Shown in pieces: positions 47,346 through 59,780 of a stretch of 64,000 nucleotides of DNA; the stretch's first letter is position 1, and each line of letters opens with the position of its first letter. The notes under the pieces were generated by a model. It did no database searches and was not told the DNA's origin. It saw only the letters and a list, made by a program, of their open reading frames with translations. Made by a program: the position numbers and the translations under genes. Source of the stretch: Angiostrongylus vasorum (taxonomy: Eukaryota > Nematoda > Chromadorea > Rhabditida > Metastrongylidae); assembly GCA_018806985.1 (NCBI GenBank), contig JADANN010000417.1:558001-622000 (forward strand), given 5' to 3'.

Positions 47346-50300
47346 TCATGCATGGGACAAAGGTGGTAAAATTCTCATCAACTGTTCGCGCAAAACTGGA
47401 TCGGTGACTGGTTTTGAAGGAAACTCTATTTCGAACTGTACAATTAAGTCACCGAAATGACCGGGAGCTTTCGGGTTAGGCAAACCTTTTCCGGTAATCC
47501 TGAAACGCAACAAATGACACTTTGTCAACTAACATAAACACTATTTGTTCCTAAAGTCAAAGCTAACGGACCTTCTTACTGTATTTGGCTTGATGATATC
47601 GAGCCTCAATGACGTAGTGGGTCCTAGAAGAGTTGGGATCTCAACAGTACAGCCACATAGAGCATCACGCAATGCAACTCGATGGATATATCGAAGATCA
47701 CATGCCTCACGTTTGAAGACTTTGTGTGGTTTGTCCTAAATTATATCTAATTTTTATGGACAAAAAAAGAGCAAGCACTTCAAAATTTTTTCCCCCAAGA
47801 AATTTATGACGTATGGAACCGTAGAGGGAACTGCTACAGCACACATGGTGCGACTTCTAAATAATAATGATCGATGGTAAATATTAAGCGATCAACACCA
47901 TAAAAAAGAATCTAAACGACATTATTAACACATTCGCATTAATGTGGCACATTGTTACTTCACCCAAATTTGCCATTTGCATGTTACATCTTCCGCGGTA
48001 TTCGACTCGTTCCTAGGGAGGCAGAACCTCACATCTTTCTAAGGTTGTAGAATTGGTATTTGACTTGTAAATGAAGTTCCCTACTATCCACAACACCTAG
48101 TACGTATGATTATCCTATTAGGTATCGACTTTCGGACACAGATAATCGACATTCATAAAAAATACACAAATATTCCCAAGCAGTGGCTGAGCTCATAGGC
48201 GATTCAGAAGACCTTCGTGGAATATGGGTACGGAAAAAGGAAACCAAATGGAGAAAATGGTGCTATCTTAACGACACATTTATAAACACTGATTATCGAG
48301 AAAAAATGGAAAAAAAATTACACTACTTTGATGACAAAGACAATGTCAGCAGGGACCCGTCCAGGGTGCTGATCGCCTTCCTTTGGAAATGTTATTTTTG
48401 TTCCACTTTTCCATCCCGGTTTGACGTTAATTGTCAAAACTTTATCCTCCACACGGGTTGAATGACCATCTGCATTTAAGATTTTCCTGAAACAATTCTT
48501 CATATATTTTTGCTTATGAAACCTAAGAGCTCTATTCCGTGTGTCGAATTTGGAAGCAAATGCCTGATCTCTTTAATTAAAATATTCAAAGAGCTAATGA
48601 TGGAACAGAGTCAGTTGGTAGGTTGCAAGTCACAAAACACCTTGTGAATCACACTCTTCCCGGAAAAACACAGTTTTGCCAAGATACCCGAAGCAAAACG
48701 AGCCGGGGAGCTGAAAACGCCTCGTGCTGAGTTTCGTCCATGGCGGTGACCAGTTTCGCGTAGAATGACATCGGCAAATATTGTTCAGTGATGTATAGCA
48801 AATTCTAGGCTGCTAATTCAACTAATAGATGTTGACGGCCACAAACACGGCCATCCTTCTTTAAGGTGGTCATCTGAGAGGACGCTCTTTTCCATACAGT
48901 AAAATGTGATTCTCGTTTCAATGCTCTCGAACTCTTATGACCATGACTGTTTTTGGCTTAACTAGGAAAGCTTCAATTTAAAAGAAAGTTCTGTGAAGCA
49001 CACGATTACTGTGCTACATTTTCATAGATTTACTAATTCGGAACTATACAGTAGGACGAACATAGAAGCTGAACAAGTGTTAAAGAATAATGTTAAAATC
49101 CGTTTTGTGCAAAGGTTGCAGTGCATGCGTTATTGTGTCATGTATACATAATAGAATGATAAAGTTTGGTTCACATCTGTGAGAAAATTTCAGTCACATT
49201 CTACTACATGAGGCAATACATTCTTCCAATATGCATTGTAAAATTTAACGCTACTAGCATAGAAATCAATTTAAAAACCAATAAAAGCTTTAACTCACAT
49301 ACCTCGTTATTTTCATCTTCTTTGTACATCCTCTATAAATATCTTCTAAGCTGACTTGAAGCTCGTGCTGCACTGTAGGATCTTGCTTAGGAGCAGCTGA
49401 AAACATCAGTGTGGGTCGCTAAACATTAGTATGGGACGCAGGACATACTATGTTCTCACACTACATGAATAACTAAATTCTCACTTCTTCGATGTCCATG
49501 TGGAGCACCACCGAATGCAGAGAAGCCATTTAGTGTTTCATCCATGCCATTACCTCCGATATTGAAAAATACATTTCCACCGTGGCCACTCATTCCAAAT
49601 ATACCACTGAATGGATCATCGGTTCCGAAAAATTGCGCGAACATGCGCATAGGATCGCCTTGGAACTAAAAAAAATTATACATCAAATGATTAACCAATC
49701 CTCAGCAAAGTAATAACAGCAAGATCGAAAAGCTTTACAAACCTCGTAATGGAATCCTCCTGGACCACCAACATCAGGTCCACCATTCTTGAGGCCATCT
49801 TCGCCATATTTATCATATATTTCTTTTTTCTTCGGATCAGAAAGTACATCGTATGCCTCAGCGATTTCCTGAAGTGTTTTCTTCACCGTTACTACGTCAA
49901 CAATCGTCCACTTGGAAGAAAAGCGCAATTTCCAAACTATGGTTGTGATAAGCAACGCAAATCTCTCGCACGGAAACTATATTTTGAAATGAAAAGCGAA
50001 ACGAGAGGATACCAGGCGACACGTGTTCCCGCAATATACGACCACTACGTCTACGATCAGTCAGAGAAAGAATTATGTAAAAGGTCTGTGATCCACAGGT
50101 AAATTGTCAAGTGGTAGACAAACGCTGCTTCCTTTCACAATTATCATCCAACGATGCACTAATCCAACAAATTTGCAGAAATATTCAAATACTTCCCCAA
50201 CTATAAACTGTTAGTTAACCTCCTTTAAAATAAATTATGCGTTCCCTGATTAATTTTGTTACGGTTGTGTAGGAACACCGACGAAAAATTCACTGTTCGT

Positions 50301-53129
50301 CTAGAACGAATAGCCGATAGTTCAACCTCTGTAATGTATTACCCATAACAGTCTACCGTTTCATCGTGTCCTGAATTTCTTCTTGAATGCAGAACTGCGA
50401 TAGTGAGAAAAAGTTCAAACCTAACTAAGTTAAAGCGAGATGAACAGTCCACTTCAACGTAGACAACCAGCTAAAGCGTAAACGTATGTGAAGCACACGA
50501 TTCACCCCAACTTCTCGCCAGAACACGCAAAAATTGAGGTAGTTATGTGAAAACTAGTGGCGTTCTCTATGCCATTCGCGCAGGGAAAACAATTTGAGCA
50601 ATTATACTGCGTGAGAGGGACCAGTCAAGATTCCAGTGTTGTCCACTGCAGTAGCCCTATGATCACTGAAACAGCAGGTAATATAAGCGATCCACCAAAA
50701 CGGCGGTGAAAACGCAAAGACAGAAATCACCACGACAAGATCTAAACAGTGTCCGACATGCTTTCAGGCCTTCTCCACAGAGCTTATGCCAAAACTCCTC
50801 ACTCAGCGTAGAATCTCTAGATGAATTCGTTTGAAAAACAACATAAAGTGGTTGCACTCACATTATAAAGATCAAGGGCATGGTCAACTGATGCTGCTCA
50901 TAGAAGCGATGAAAAATGAACGGCAAAGAATGCGACGAAAATGAAAACCGCTGATAAACTTTTATTGGAACATCTTTTTCAAGTTTCATGTATGGTGATC
51001 ATGTGGCAAGAAGAAGCTTTTCATCATGTATGCCAGCAGTGAAGTCACCAGCTAATATGAAGACAGCCTCTATTTTATGGATCTGCACCAAGTAACATAG
51101 CCGAAAATGGAAAATAAAATAAACAGCAACTTCACATAGATAGTGATGTTCTATAAACTATTCAACAATGTGAGATATAACCATAATGATACTGCGATAT
51201 TTACAAAACTCCGGACCACTGTGTATGCGGTGGGGATCGAACACGATATCACCCTTTCCGGGGACTAACGCGTTCACCGCCACACCATGCGAGTCCTTTC
51301 TTCAAGCACCACTATGGTTGTATCTCACATAATACTCTATCATTAGAAAAGAACAGACAGTAAATAAAAGGTGACGATATTCAACAATGTTTGTTTACAT
51401 CCTTTATGTAACGTCGGATATCAGTTCTAGAACAACAGACAGCAAATCCTCAATAACTGGGGTATTTGAGGACACGTTCCTAAATTTATAAAAAAAGATC
51501 GCTCTATGGATATGCGTAACCTTCAAAAAGCATCCCTCGGACTCCAAATCTGTTTAGAATTAGAAATCTCAAAAAGTTGACTAAGAAATTCAAATTTTTG
51601 AAATTTCCGACGCAAATACAGTGACCAAATTCTAAGGACAAATCTGGAACGCCATGACTGCCTGCTGGATGAAATTCCGGTTATCCAATTGCCCTAGTGT
51701 CTGAAGCTGTGCCTCAGAAAAAAAAACGTAAGAGGAATGGATTGTCTTCGCCAGAAAATCAGGATTCCATCCGGTTAGAGTAGAGAAGTTCTATATTGTC
51801 TGAAGACATAAGCAGAACACAATGTCTACTATTTCGATTAACAATGTTCATTAGAGGTTCAGGGCAATCATATTCGCATCGGAATCTGTGCAGGCCCGGC
51901 GATGTCCGCCAAAGAACAGAGGCTGAGCTATACTGGCTTGAATGAAGAAGTAGGAATCATCTTCGCATCGAAATCTGTGCACGCCCGGCAATGTCCGCCA
52001 AAGAACAGAGGCTGAGACATACTGGCTTAAAACAAGAAGTCGCAATCATCTTCGCATCAGAAACTGTACATGTCCGGCGTTGTCCGGCATAGAACTGCGG
52101 ATGAGCCATGCTGGTTTGAACTAAGTGGCAATCATCTTCGCACTGAAATCTGTGCACGCCGGGGTTATCCGCCAAAGAACTAGATATTTATCCGTATCCA
52201 TCAATCGGAAAGCTACCTACTACTGAGCAAATTCGAACCAGATTCCGGTCCAAAAATCCGAATGGATCGTTGGTCGTAACGAGGACTAAGACGGGGCACG
52301 AGACCAGACAACTTCTGATCTCGCTACGATTGAGAAATATTCTGGCCTAAAACAGAGCAGAACTCGAACTCCTGTGCAGTGAAATCATTCTTTTCATGAG
52401 AAGTGAGACCTATGAATGTTCGGAAGTGAACTAATAGGTGGAAGCATAATTTCCGCTATAAATAAACGAATGATGCGATTTAGGACATACAAAGTTCCTA
52501 TCTAACAGGGTAACAACAAATATTGTGCTACAAAGCAATACACCTTCACTATGGTGAACCCAAAAACGTTAGAGATTAATGTGTACTCAAATTGTCGAGC
52601 TTACGTGAGGTCAAGTAGATTGTAGACTCTAAATAGTTGTACATTAACAGTGGTGGATCCTGGTATTAGTTTACTCTTAGCTAGGCTTCCTGACGGAAAC
52701 GCCGGACTCCTCAGCTTGAGAGACCCTGCCGGGGGGACTAATCTCCCCGCATTACATCGCAATCCGACACCCAGGAACACCTCCCGGCCACGATGAGGCG
52801 GTAAACCGTTGGGAGTGGAGCGAAGAACACCATCAGAAAATAGATCGACAAAAAAAAGTGCTTGAAAAACGACAGGTGGAAGGGATGAAAACCAAACCCG
52901 TAAAATAAACGCATTTGTCGAATTTATTCAATTCCGCCCATAAATAACCAAAGAATTTTAAACACTCATTTTAAGCGCGAACGTCACTAACCTTAAACCT
53001 GTTTTCTGCTCCAGGCTCCTTATTCTTATCGGGATGGTACTTCAAAGCCATTTTTCGGTAGGCCTTTTTGATCTCATCATCGCTGGCCCCCCTCGCAACA
53101 CCAAGGATCTTATAGTAGTCTTTGGCCAT
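47346..53129 (-). CDS. dnj-13: DNAJB1-type HSP40 co-chaperone (DNJ-13)
   Basis: A class B J-protein that delivers clients to cytosolic HSP70 and stimulates its ATPase. It is complete: exons 53129-52992, 49868-49743, 49665-49485, 49396-49303, 48486-48327, 47735-47572 and 47499-47346. All phases join, giving 338 residues, close to the usual 330-340. The J-domain (residues 1-70) has the HPD motif in [14 protein letters not shown]-rich segment follows ([30 protein letters not shown]). The C-terminal domains begin at [20 protein letters not shown] and include [34 protein letters not shown] and [20 protein letters not shown]. No zinc-finger region is present, as expected for class B. Intron 1 is 3.1 kb and carries a minisatellite. 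Glutaryl-CoA dehydrogenase follows on the same strand; as I recall, these are neighbours in C. elegans cosmid F54D5 too. Confidence 0.95.
51185..51310. mobile_element. Foldback element family C, left half only
   Basis: It starts ATACTGCGATATTTACAAAA and continues with GCGGTGGGGATCGAACACG and CCTTTCCGGGGACTAACGCG, then stops near the expected centre. It lies in dnj-13 intron 1. Confidence 0.6.
51865..52180. repeat. 89-bp minisatellite, about 3.6 copies
   Basis: Unit starts fall at 51866, 51955, 52044 and 52130 (periods 89, 89, 86). Each carries CAATCATCTTCGCAT, GAAATCTGTGCACGCCCGG, TGTCCGCCAAAGAACAGAGG and a GAG.CATACTGGCTT segment. It lies inside dnj-13 intron 1. The unit length is not a multiple of three, so open frames across it are incidental. 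Confidence 0.9.
52645..52820 (+). repeat. Dispersed repeat family D, 3' half
   Basis: GTGGTGGATCCTGGTATTAG, GGAAACGCCGGACTCC and GGCGGTAAACCGTTGGGAG match the 3' half of the other copies. The 5' half is absent. Confidence 0.7.
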
Positions 53130-53148
53130 TCTCGTACACTGGCGACAC

Positions 53149-53158
53149 CTAAGACAAA
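53149..53158 (-). promoter_or_regulatory. Candidate trans-splice acceptor of dnj-13
   Basis: TTTGTCTTAG on the minus strand ends 19 nt before the dnj-13 ATG at 53129. A T-rich acceptor this close to the start codon, with no upstream coding exon, is typical of a spliced-leader addition site. Inferred only. Confidence 0.45.
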
Positions 53159-53279
53159 CAAACACAACATAGAACCCATCGAAATGAGTGGAAATGAAGA
53201 AAGAAGGGCAGAAATACGAGTGATACGCATTCGACACGGCCTCGATTGCTTCCAAACTACAACAATATGAACGGAAAAC

Positions 53280-54589
53280 ATCATTTTAGAAAAAATCTGC
53301 TAAAATTAAGGAAGGAAACACCCAGCACAAGCGGGCGACTCAACAACAGCTGGAATCTCACCGTGAGACACGTCAACGGGTGTCCTCTAGAACCTTCGCG
53401 TTCTTTCTTTCCGCTCCTCTTACCAACTACATGTTCGATCTTCCACGGCCTATGACAAAGTGGACATTTGGCTTTTTGCCATGTGCCATAAATTACGGGC
53501 TTGGTGTCACGTCAATTGGCGTATCGTATCCTGATTTGCGTATTACATGGGTAACCAATTTATCGCTAGTGCCTTGTGTTCCTTATGGATCTGTATAATT
53601 TCAAATCTAGGCCACTTGCTGTCAGTTCTGCTTTCGTCCGAGTGGCCAGTGGAGCTTGAGGACTAAGAACTGGTAAGTTTTCCTTGGAAGCTAACCTTTA
53701 TACACATTCTACTGTGCTTTGTGGTTCTGGGAGTTTAAGGTATCTATGCAGTACATGCATAAATGTATATGTATATGTATGTGTTCATATGCATATATGG
53801 ATCTATAGTACTTTGTTAAGAATTTACTTGTAAGTTGGTAGTAAGGAAGTTGGATGCGGCTTCAGTGGTAGCACATAGTGGTTGCGACCAGTGTAGCGAT
53901 GAAGTGCCCCACACGCCACTGTTTTATGGTAGTTCTGTGGTAGGGTGCTAACATATAAGTACAGCACGGAAGTACTTGATTGATCGTTGCTGTGTGTTCG
54001 CCCGACTTTCAAGAGTGGCTCTTCATCAGGTCGACTGATCAAAGGTTCTGCAATATGAAGGCATTACCATTGCACTTTCGAGGAGCTGTGAATGGGAATT
54101 AAGGATTAGAAATTGAAGTGTTAGGGTACTGCAACTGGTCTGCAAGTGGGTCTAAGACGTTCGGTTCTCAATAAGAATTGGTAAGTGAGTCTAAGGCGTT
54201 CAGTTCTGAATAAGAATACTGGGTACTGAGTTGCTCCTTGGAACGCTACTCGCTCCAGTCTGCTTGCTGTTCGCCGCTGTAACAGTATATCTGCGACACA
54301 TCAGAGGTCCGGCCATTGCATTCTGTCCTGCTCGTAGTTTGCTGTTAATGTCGTTGTTGTGCACACCACTGCAGCCTGGGCAGGTCCTTACGGTGTTCCC
54401 ATTATGTACGCCGGTGCTTCTTTTGCACATTTATTGCTTGCTTTATAAATACGAATGTCATTAATTTAACATCCTGTCTTGGTGAGGAACGACGGAAAAA
54501 AGTTAGAAGTTCGCAACCAAAGTTAATCAGCTGTACACGCAGCAGCAATTGTTTTACAGACGACAGTATGAGATTCCTACCCGCGACCA
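53280..54589. other. No gene recognised
   Basis: Minus-strand frames include a CPLCHRPW stretch near 53430-53470 and RPDEEPLLKVGRTHSNDQ near 53980-54030, which read like decayed mobile-element peptides. I could not assign a family. A short TGTATA-rich tract lies near 53765-53800. Confidence 0.3.
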
Positions 54590-54710
54590 TGCTGGAATGA
54601 AGCCACCACTATGGACGACCACTGCGAGGGAAAGGAACGAATGGGGAATTTGCTGGGATCCCCACAACTCGTAGAGACGGACTGTCCAAGTATCCAAGTA
54701 GGTTTGCAAA
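54590..54710 (-). repeat. Dispersed repeat family D2 (minus copy)
   Basis: GAAGCCACCACTATGGACGA, AATGGGGAATTTGCTGGGAT and GACTGTCCAAGTATCCAAGT match the reverse complement of the head of 31428. A CT-rich tract follows at about 54826-54890; 54900-56040 shows nothing recognisable. Confidence 0.55.
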
Positions 54711-56049
54711 CCAAGAGACACCTCCAAAAGAGAAAAAAAAACTCCCGATTCAGCAAAAATAAAAGCCGAAGTAGAACTGCTCCGTCTAATTTCGTCGGAC
54801 CCTATTTTCGATATCTTCCAAACTAGGCTCACTCTTTCTCTTTCGCTCGCTGTCTTCCGCTTTCTCTCTATCTCTCTCCGTTGTATATAAGTGTTATTAA
54901 TTTAACATCCACTAGTGTTGTTTGTAACGACATCTTTCTCTATGTCATCTTGGATATGTGAGATGATGTCTGCGGTAGTTACCCTTGGATTTGTCGCTTT
55001 TACACGTCCATGCTTTATTTGATGAAATGTTAAGGATGGAAAAAAGACGGGTAATTTTTAACTCATGCCACTGAAACCGGGATATATTTATCTCAGACCA
55101 GAGGAACAATTCTCATGTGATGTCCCATACATCTTTTGCAATCTGTGCAGTGTGGTATGTGCATTGTATAACCTTACAAAACGTTTAGATACGTGTTTTG
55201 TTTAGTGATGCCTTGTGATTTCTCAAGAGGTGAAGAGAGCCTGTTGATGATCTTATGGAGTCCTTATGTTGATGATCCTTCGACTGCTGCCTGCTGTACG
55301 CGTGTTGGAGTTCGTATACCAAAATATTTGAAATACGCTTTCATAGGTATAGCGTACTTGTGATAAATTAAACCTTTGTTCAAAGTAACTACATTTTGTT
55401 TGCATTCCTATTAGTGGAGTTTACATTGCAGTGTTTCTGTTGTTGCTTTCTTGGAGTGGGTCAAAAGTAAAGTTTCACGCGAGTCATGTTTACTCAAGGA
55501 ATTGTTGAATTGTGTTCGTTTACTCTTTCAATTCGCTTTGATGTTTGAACTGAGCTGGTACAGGGACCAATATTTCTGCAAAGTGTTCGGTACCCGTAAA
55601 AGATGTATTTTTTCCTCTACTATATCTGAGCAAAGCAAACTTTTTGAAAAAGTCGGCAACACCTCTTAACTGTTTGTTGAACTATATATCCAAGTATTTG
55701 AATATTTAAACATATTTTTTGAACTTATATCTAGTCTATGTTGTGGTCACATTCGCTACATATCACAGTTTACCAGCGATTCGCAAGCTTTTTTGGTGAA
55801 CGTTGCCCAAAACTTGGCTGCCTAGGGGTTCAGTCTAAACTCTTCGAAGATTTCGATGAAATAGCATTACCTACTATTCTAGACAAGGAAGAGAGCTAGG
55901 CTAAGGTTGGAAATGTCTCTGAACTTCCCGACCAACTCAGTATTCCTTAGTACTATCTAGTAGATTCATTTTATTTAGTCTTTATGTTATTACGACCTAA
56001 ATCAGATACTTCTTTGTCCTTGGTGATTGTGTCCATACCATGAAGTGCC

Positions 56050-57510
56050 GCAGTAAGATTGCTTCACTTTCGTGCTTGAACACTTGAATACCATTTCTTC
56101 ACGAAGCACGAAGAATCATATCGACCTTCTAGTCGCTGATTTACTGACTTAGATGCTGATTTGACATACAATGTAGTTAGTCCTTGCACCGGTTCCAGAA
56201 AGGCTATTACAATTGAGAGTTGAAGAACAATAGCACGGAATCGCTGTAATATATTCATCGCTAGGGTTAAACCATAGGGCATGTCAAAAATAGTCAGAAG
56301 TGGTGTGCTTAGTGGGCATCGATCTTCACTCCCATCTTATCAGCACATTCCAGTCTTTTTCATAACTCTTTCGAGGTTGAAGGTAAATGATTCTGAAAAT
56401 ATGTTATCGCCTTGTTGAAACCCTTCTCTTTACGCTAGTGTTAGTGTCCCTTGACACAAAGCTCAGGAAAGTTATTTGTACATTGAATAGAGACCAAATA
56501 ACTTTTAAAAGCTTTCTTGATTTCCTTTCTTGCAAGTGGTTGGAAGGCCTTTTTTTCAGTTGGCGAAATTAGGTAAAGTAGCCTCTTGTGCTCTTGCGAC
56601 GCTTCAGAAGGTTTATTTATCGTGGGCTTTACATTTTGTGGTACGAAGTAATCTTCGGAACTCTGCTGTATCACTTATGTGTTCTTCATCCCATCTCCTT
56701 ACATTCCTCCTGAAGACGACTCGTGTGAAGAGTTTATAGAGCACTGTGGAACAGTTGCTTGTATTGTGCTGTATAGTTCTTCTATTATGAGATACCATTT
56801 GGATTTCAGAGGAGAGGACCTCAAGGGTTACGTGTTTATCTTTTTTAATTATTGAGATAGGATGATTTGGTTGCTAAAGAGATCAGAGTACACGTAGTAG
56901 TTGAGTTTCTCAGCTGTCTTTCTGGAAGTGGCTGTTCTGTCTGGCCACCCGAACATGATCACCTTAGCCTTGTCACTGGCAAAGTTTCGCAATATGCTGC
57001 GGATACCGTTCCCAGGCTCTGAAACTTCAAAGATTGGTGCTGATCTCCTCTGTTTAAGATCCCTGTCGAGTTTTAATAGAGCTGGACACTGTTGCTGTGT
57101 TTTCAATTCTCGGATTTTTTTGTCGCTAACGTGAAGATGTTGAATAAGCTGGTTGTATTTTTAATTTGTGTAGTCGGTGACACCATCTTCACAGAAGCGG
57201 ACTAATTATCCTAACAAATCTGACATGGCAATGGTTTGAAGATTTCATCGTTTGAGCTTTGCGTGTTTCTCCACTGTCTGTAACGAAAGGAACCATGCAC
57301 GAACGAGGCTGTGGTCCGATTTCGTGTGAAATCTTGAGACAACAGTGACGTTGTTTAGGCAGAATCTGATTTACTATGCTGTGATTTATTTCATCGTCAC
57401 GCTCTACACTGGGAAACTTCCACGTCCAGCGCTGAGAAGAGAGCTTTCGGAATTGCGAGTGAACAGCGAGTTCCAATGAGAAGTGGTTTGGGACACAGAG
57501 CAACCATTAA
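56050..57510 (-). mobile_element. Decayed RTE retrotransposon (endonuclease end to RT start)
   Basis: Minus-strand frame pieces follow the family order. At 57500-57189 the stretch HSQFRKLSSQRWTWKFPS then DEINHSIVNQ resembles the endonuclease C-terminus. At 57106-56849 there is a linker. At 56674-56441, EASQEHKRLLYLISPTEKKAF resembles the RT motif around [17 protein letters not shown]. Many stops and indels mark it as the oldest copy here. Confidence 0.65.
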
Positions 57511-57587
57511 CATTCTTTGAGAACTAGTTGAATTCGGGATATCGTGTCCTTAGGGCTGTTTTGTTCTATTTCACTTATATAAAAAGG

Positions 57588-57864
57588 GCAAACGATAAAG
57601 CTTTCGGCCTCGATCTATCCCTGAAGGATGTGCCAGGCGTTTGACTTCATTAAGCATTGTTGGAGGTGATTGAATACATATCTGGCCTTTACAATAACTC
57701 ATGGTGGCTCACCGTCGTATCGAGCCACTGCTGCTATCCTCTCAGGCAAGTGTGGTACGAATTAGCCGACCCCGGGGGGATAGAGGGCGTGGTGGCCCTG
57801 GGGCGGTGGGATCGACACCATATGTATTGTAGGGCGCCTTCAACCAGTACGCTACACGCCCCCC
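57588..57864 (-). repeat. SINE family B (minus copy)
   Basis: ATCTATCCCTGAAGGATGTG, TGGAGGTGATTGAATACATA, TATCGAGCCACTGCTGCTAT, a B-box remnant and CAGTACGCTACACGCCC at the head end. Confidence 0.75.
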
Positions 57865-58069
57865 TCCCTGCGAATGTTGGTTCTCAAGTTCTCCAGAAGC
57901 TACTTAGACGAAGGTACTACAACTGGATCTCTCATGGGTAGAGGTCCCACCATGGACATCTCTTGGGCCATATGTTCCGTAGCTGAATTCTGTTCTTCTG
58001 ACTTCTAGCTTGAATTTGATTTCTGTTTTAAAAATGGCATGTCTTTTTCTTATCTTCTCTATCGTTTGC

Positions 58070-58130
58070 ACTGGGATTTCCAACTACGATGAAGAGGAAA
58101 TTGGAACATTCCACTTTGATTTTAAGGTTG
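58070..58130 (+). mobile_element. RTE endonuclease scrap (plus)
   Basis: SNYDEEEIGTFHFDF matches [15 protein letters not shown] of copy 2. It is on the plus strand although the neighbouring decayed RTE is on minus, so the piece was inverted or inserted separately. 58131-58959 holds nothing else recognisable. Confidence 0.5.
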
Positions 58131-58959
58131 TTGAGAGTGTAGCATCAGAAATTCAGGGTAAATGTGCGAGTTTACCATGTGAACCACAGATACAGATGGG
58201 AGCATTTCTCAGCACCAATTTTCTAGTAGCCTTGGTAAGCTCACAAAAGAATCCTGAGACACTACTTATTTCATTCCGGTGGAACTCACCATGTTTGGAA
58301 CCATTTTAGCTGTGGAGTTTTCCAGGAAGAGAAGCACGAAGGGTCGTAGGAGGAGTGAAGAGATGTATTGAAGTGGATCACACTGTTTGTATCATTTCTA
58401 TCTGATCTTCTGAAAATCTGTACGGCAATGACCGCTACATTTTCTTCGCCACGAACAGACTCCAAATGTTAAAACGGAGGTGTAAAAGGCGGATTGAAAG
58501 TGAAAATCGGGAAACATAATTATTACGAGCTATAAACTGAGGAAATCAGAGCGATCGCCTTGGTTGAAGCCTTATAGTCGTTGAAGAACTACCATGAAAG
58601 CTGACATTGGAGAGTTAACCGGTCTACTCAGGCCTTTGAAGAAGCTTTTCAGATACTAATATTCTACGGATGTAAGGTGGTCACTCAGCTAAGGTGTTAT
58701 GCTTGAAAGCAGAATGGTCCTCTTCTTTTTGTGATTTAGAAGATTTGTGACAGAGTTGAGTGCTGGAGATGAAACGCAACCTGCTTACCATGTGTTATCC
58801 AGAAGTTGCCGGCTGTTTGCCAACAGTTCAGCCTGCTACATTCAAGATTCCGGAATTCTTTACCTTCACGGGATCTCGGCATGGTCGGATTCTATCCATT
58901 CAGCAAGAATGTCTGCCTAGGCTGCCTCGTCACTCCATTTATCTAGTAGAATCGGAAAG

Positions 58960-59235
58960 GATAAAGGATAGAGCTCTCGGTGTTGATCAATCGCTGAGGG
59001 ATACGCCATACTTTTGACTTCATTAAGCATCGCTGGAGGTGATTTAATGCCTATCTGGCCTTTACAATGACTCGCGGTGGCCTACCGATGTATCGAGCCA
59101 GTGCTGCTATCCTCCCAAATAAGTTTAGTACCAATGCCAACCCCGGAGGGATGGAGGGCTTGGCGAGCCTTAGGTGCGGGAATCGATCCCGTGTGTATTG
59201 CAGGGCGCCTCCGATCACTGCGCTTTACGCGCCCA
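58960..59235 (-). repeat. SINE family B (minus copy)
   Basis: GTTGATCAATCGCTGAGGGA, GCCTACCGATGTATCGAGCC, GGGAATCGATCCCGTGTGTA and the head CACTGCGCTTTACGCGCCC, read in reverse. Confidence 0.8.
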
Positions 59236-59437
59236 TTTAGGTGAATCACTTGCATAATATTTCCTTTACTGAACAATTACCAAAGGGTACACATACTTCA
59301 GAGAAGAGTTAAACGCCACGTGTCCGTAATTACACGGTTGTAGATATCAATGTTTATGATCTACAAAGGTCTATGAAACACCGAGTGCAGAAATTGCACG
59401 TGGTGGCTGTTCTAAATAGTAATGATGTTTTTCTTCA

Positions 59438-59780
59438 GTGACCACACGGCTGCTAAAGAACGTTCTGGGCGGCTTAGATGGTTCCACCAGAACTCTGTGC
59501 GATGTTCCCATGGCATCAGCACGTGTGGCCCGGGTGCTCTGCTGCGGTCCAAGCTCTGAAGTCCGTGCCGGGTTCAGTCCTGCGACCGAGATCCTCTCGG
59601 CAGCTGTCTACAACGCTGCCAAACACCTGTCACACGTTCTAACACCATCGTAGTTTAAATAGGATCAATATTTCGGCTTCCATCGTTTCTCCCAGCAGTC
59701 TCGTCTGGCCGCCCGAATCTCCGAGAGCCCGACGGCTGCGTTTCGGGCTCTTTTCAGGCTTTATCTCTTTCTCTCTCCAT
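59438..59780. other. GC-rich block with a perfect hairpin
   Basis: Much richer in G and C than its surroundings. At 59725-59750 the stem GAGCCCGA pairs exactly with TCGGGCTC across a 10-nt loop and is followed by TTTT. A GGGTTCAGTCC motif near 59570 resembles a B-box. It might be a structured RNA or a repeat not otherwise present here. A plus-strand open frame (59438-59653) covers part of it and is not recognised. Confidence 0.4.
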
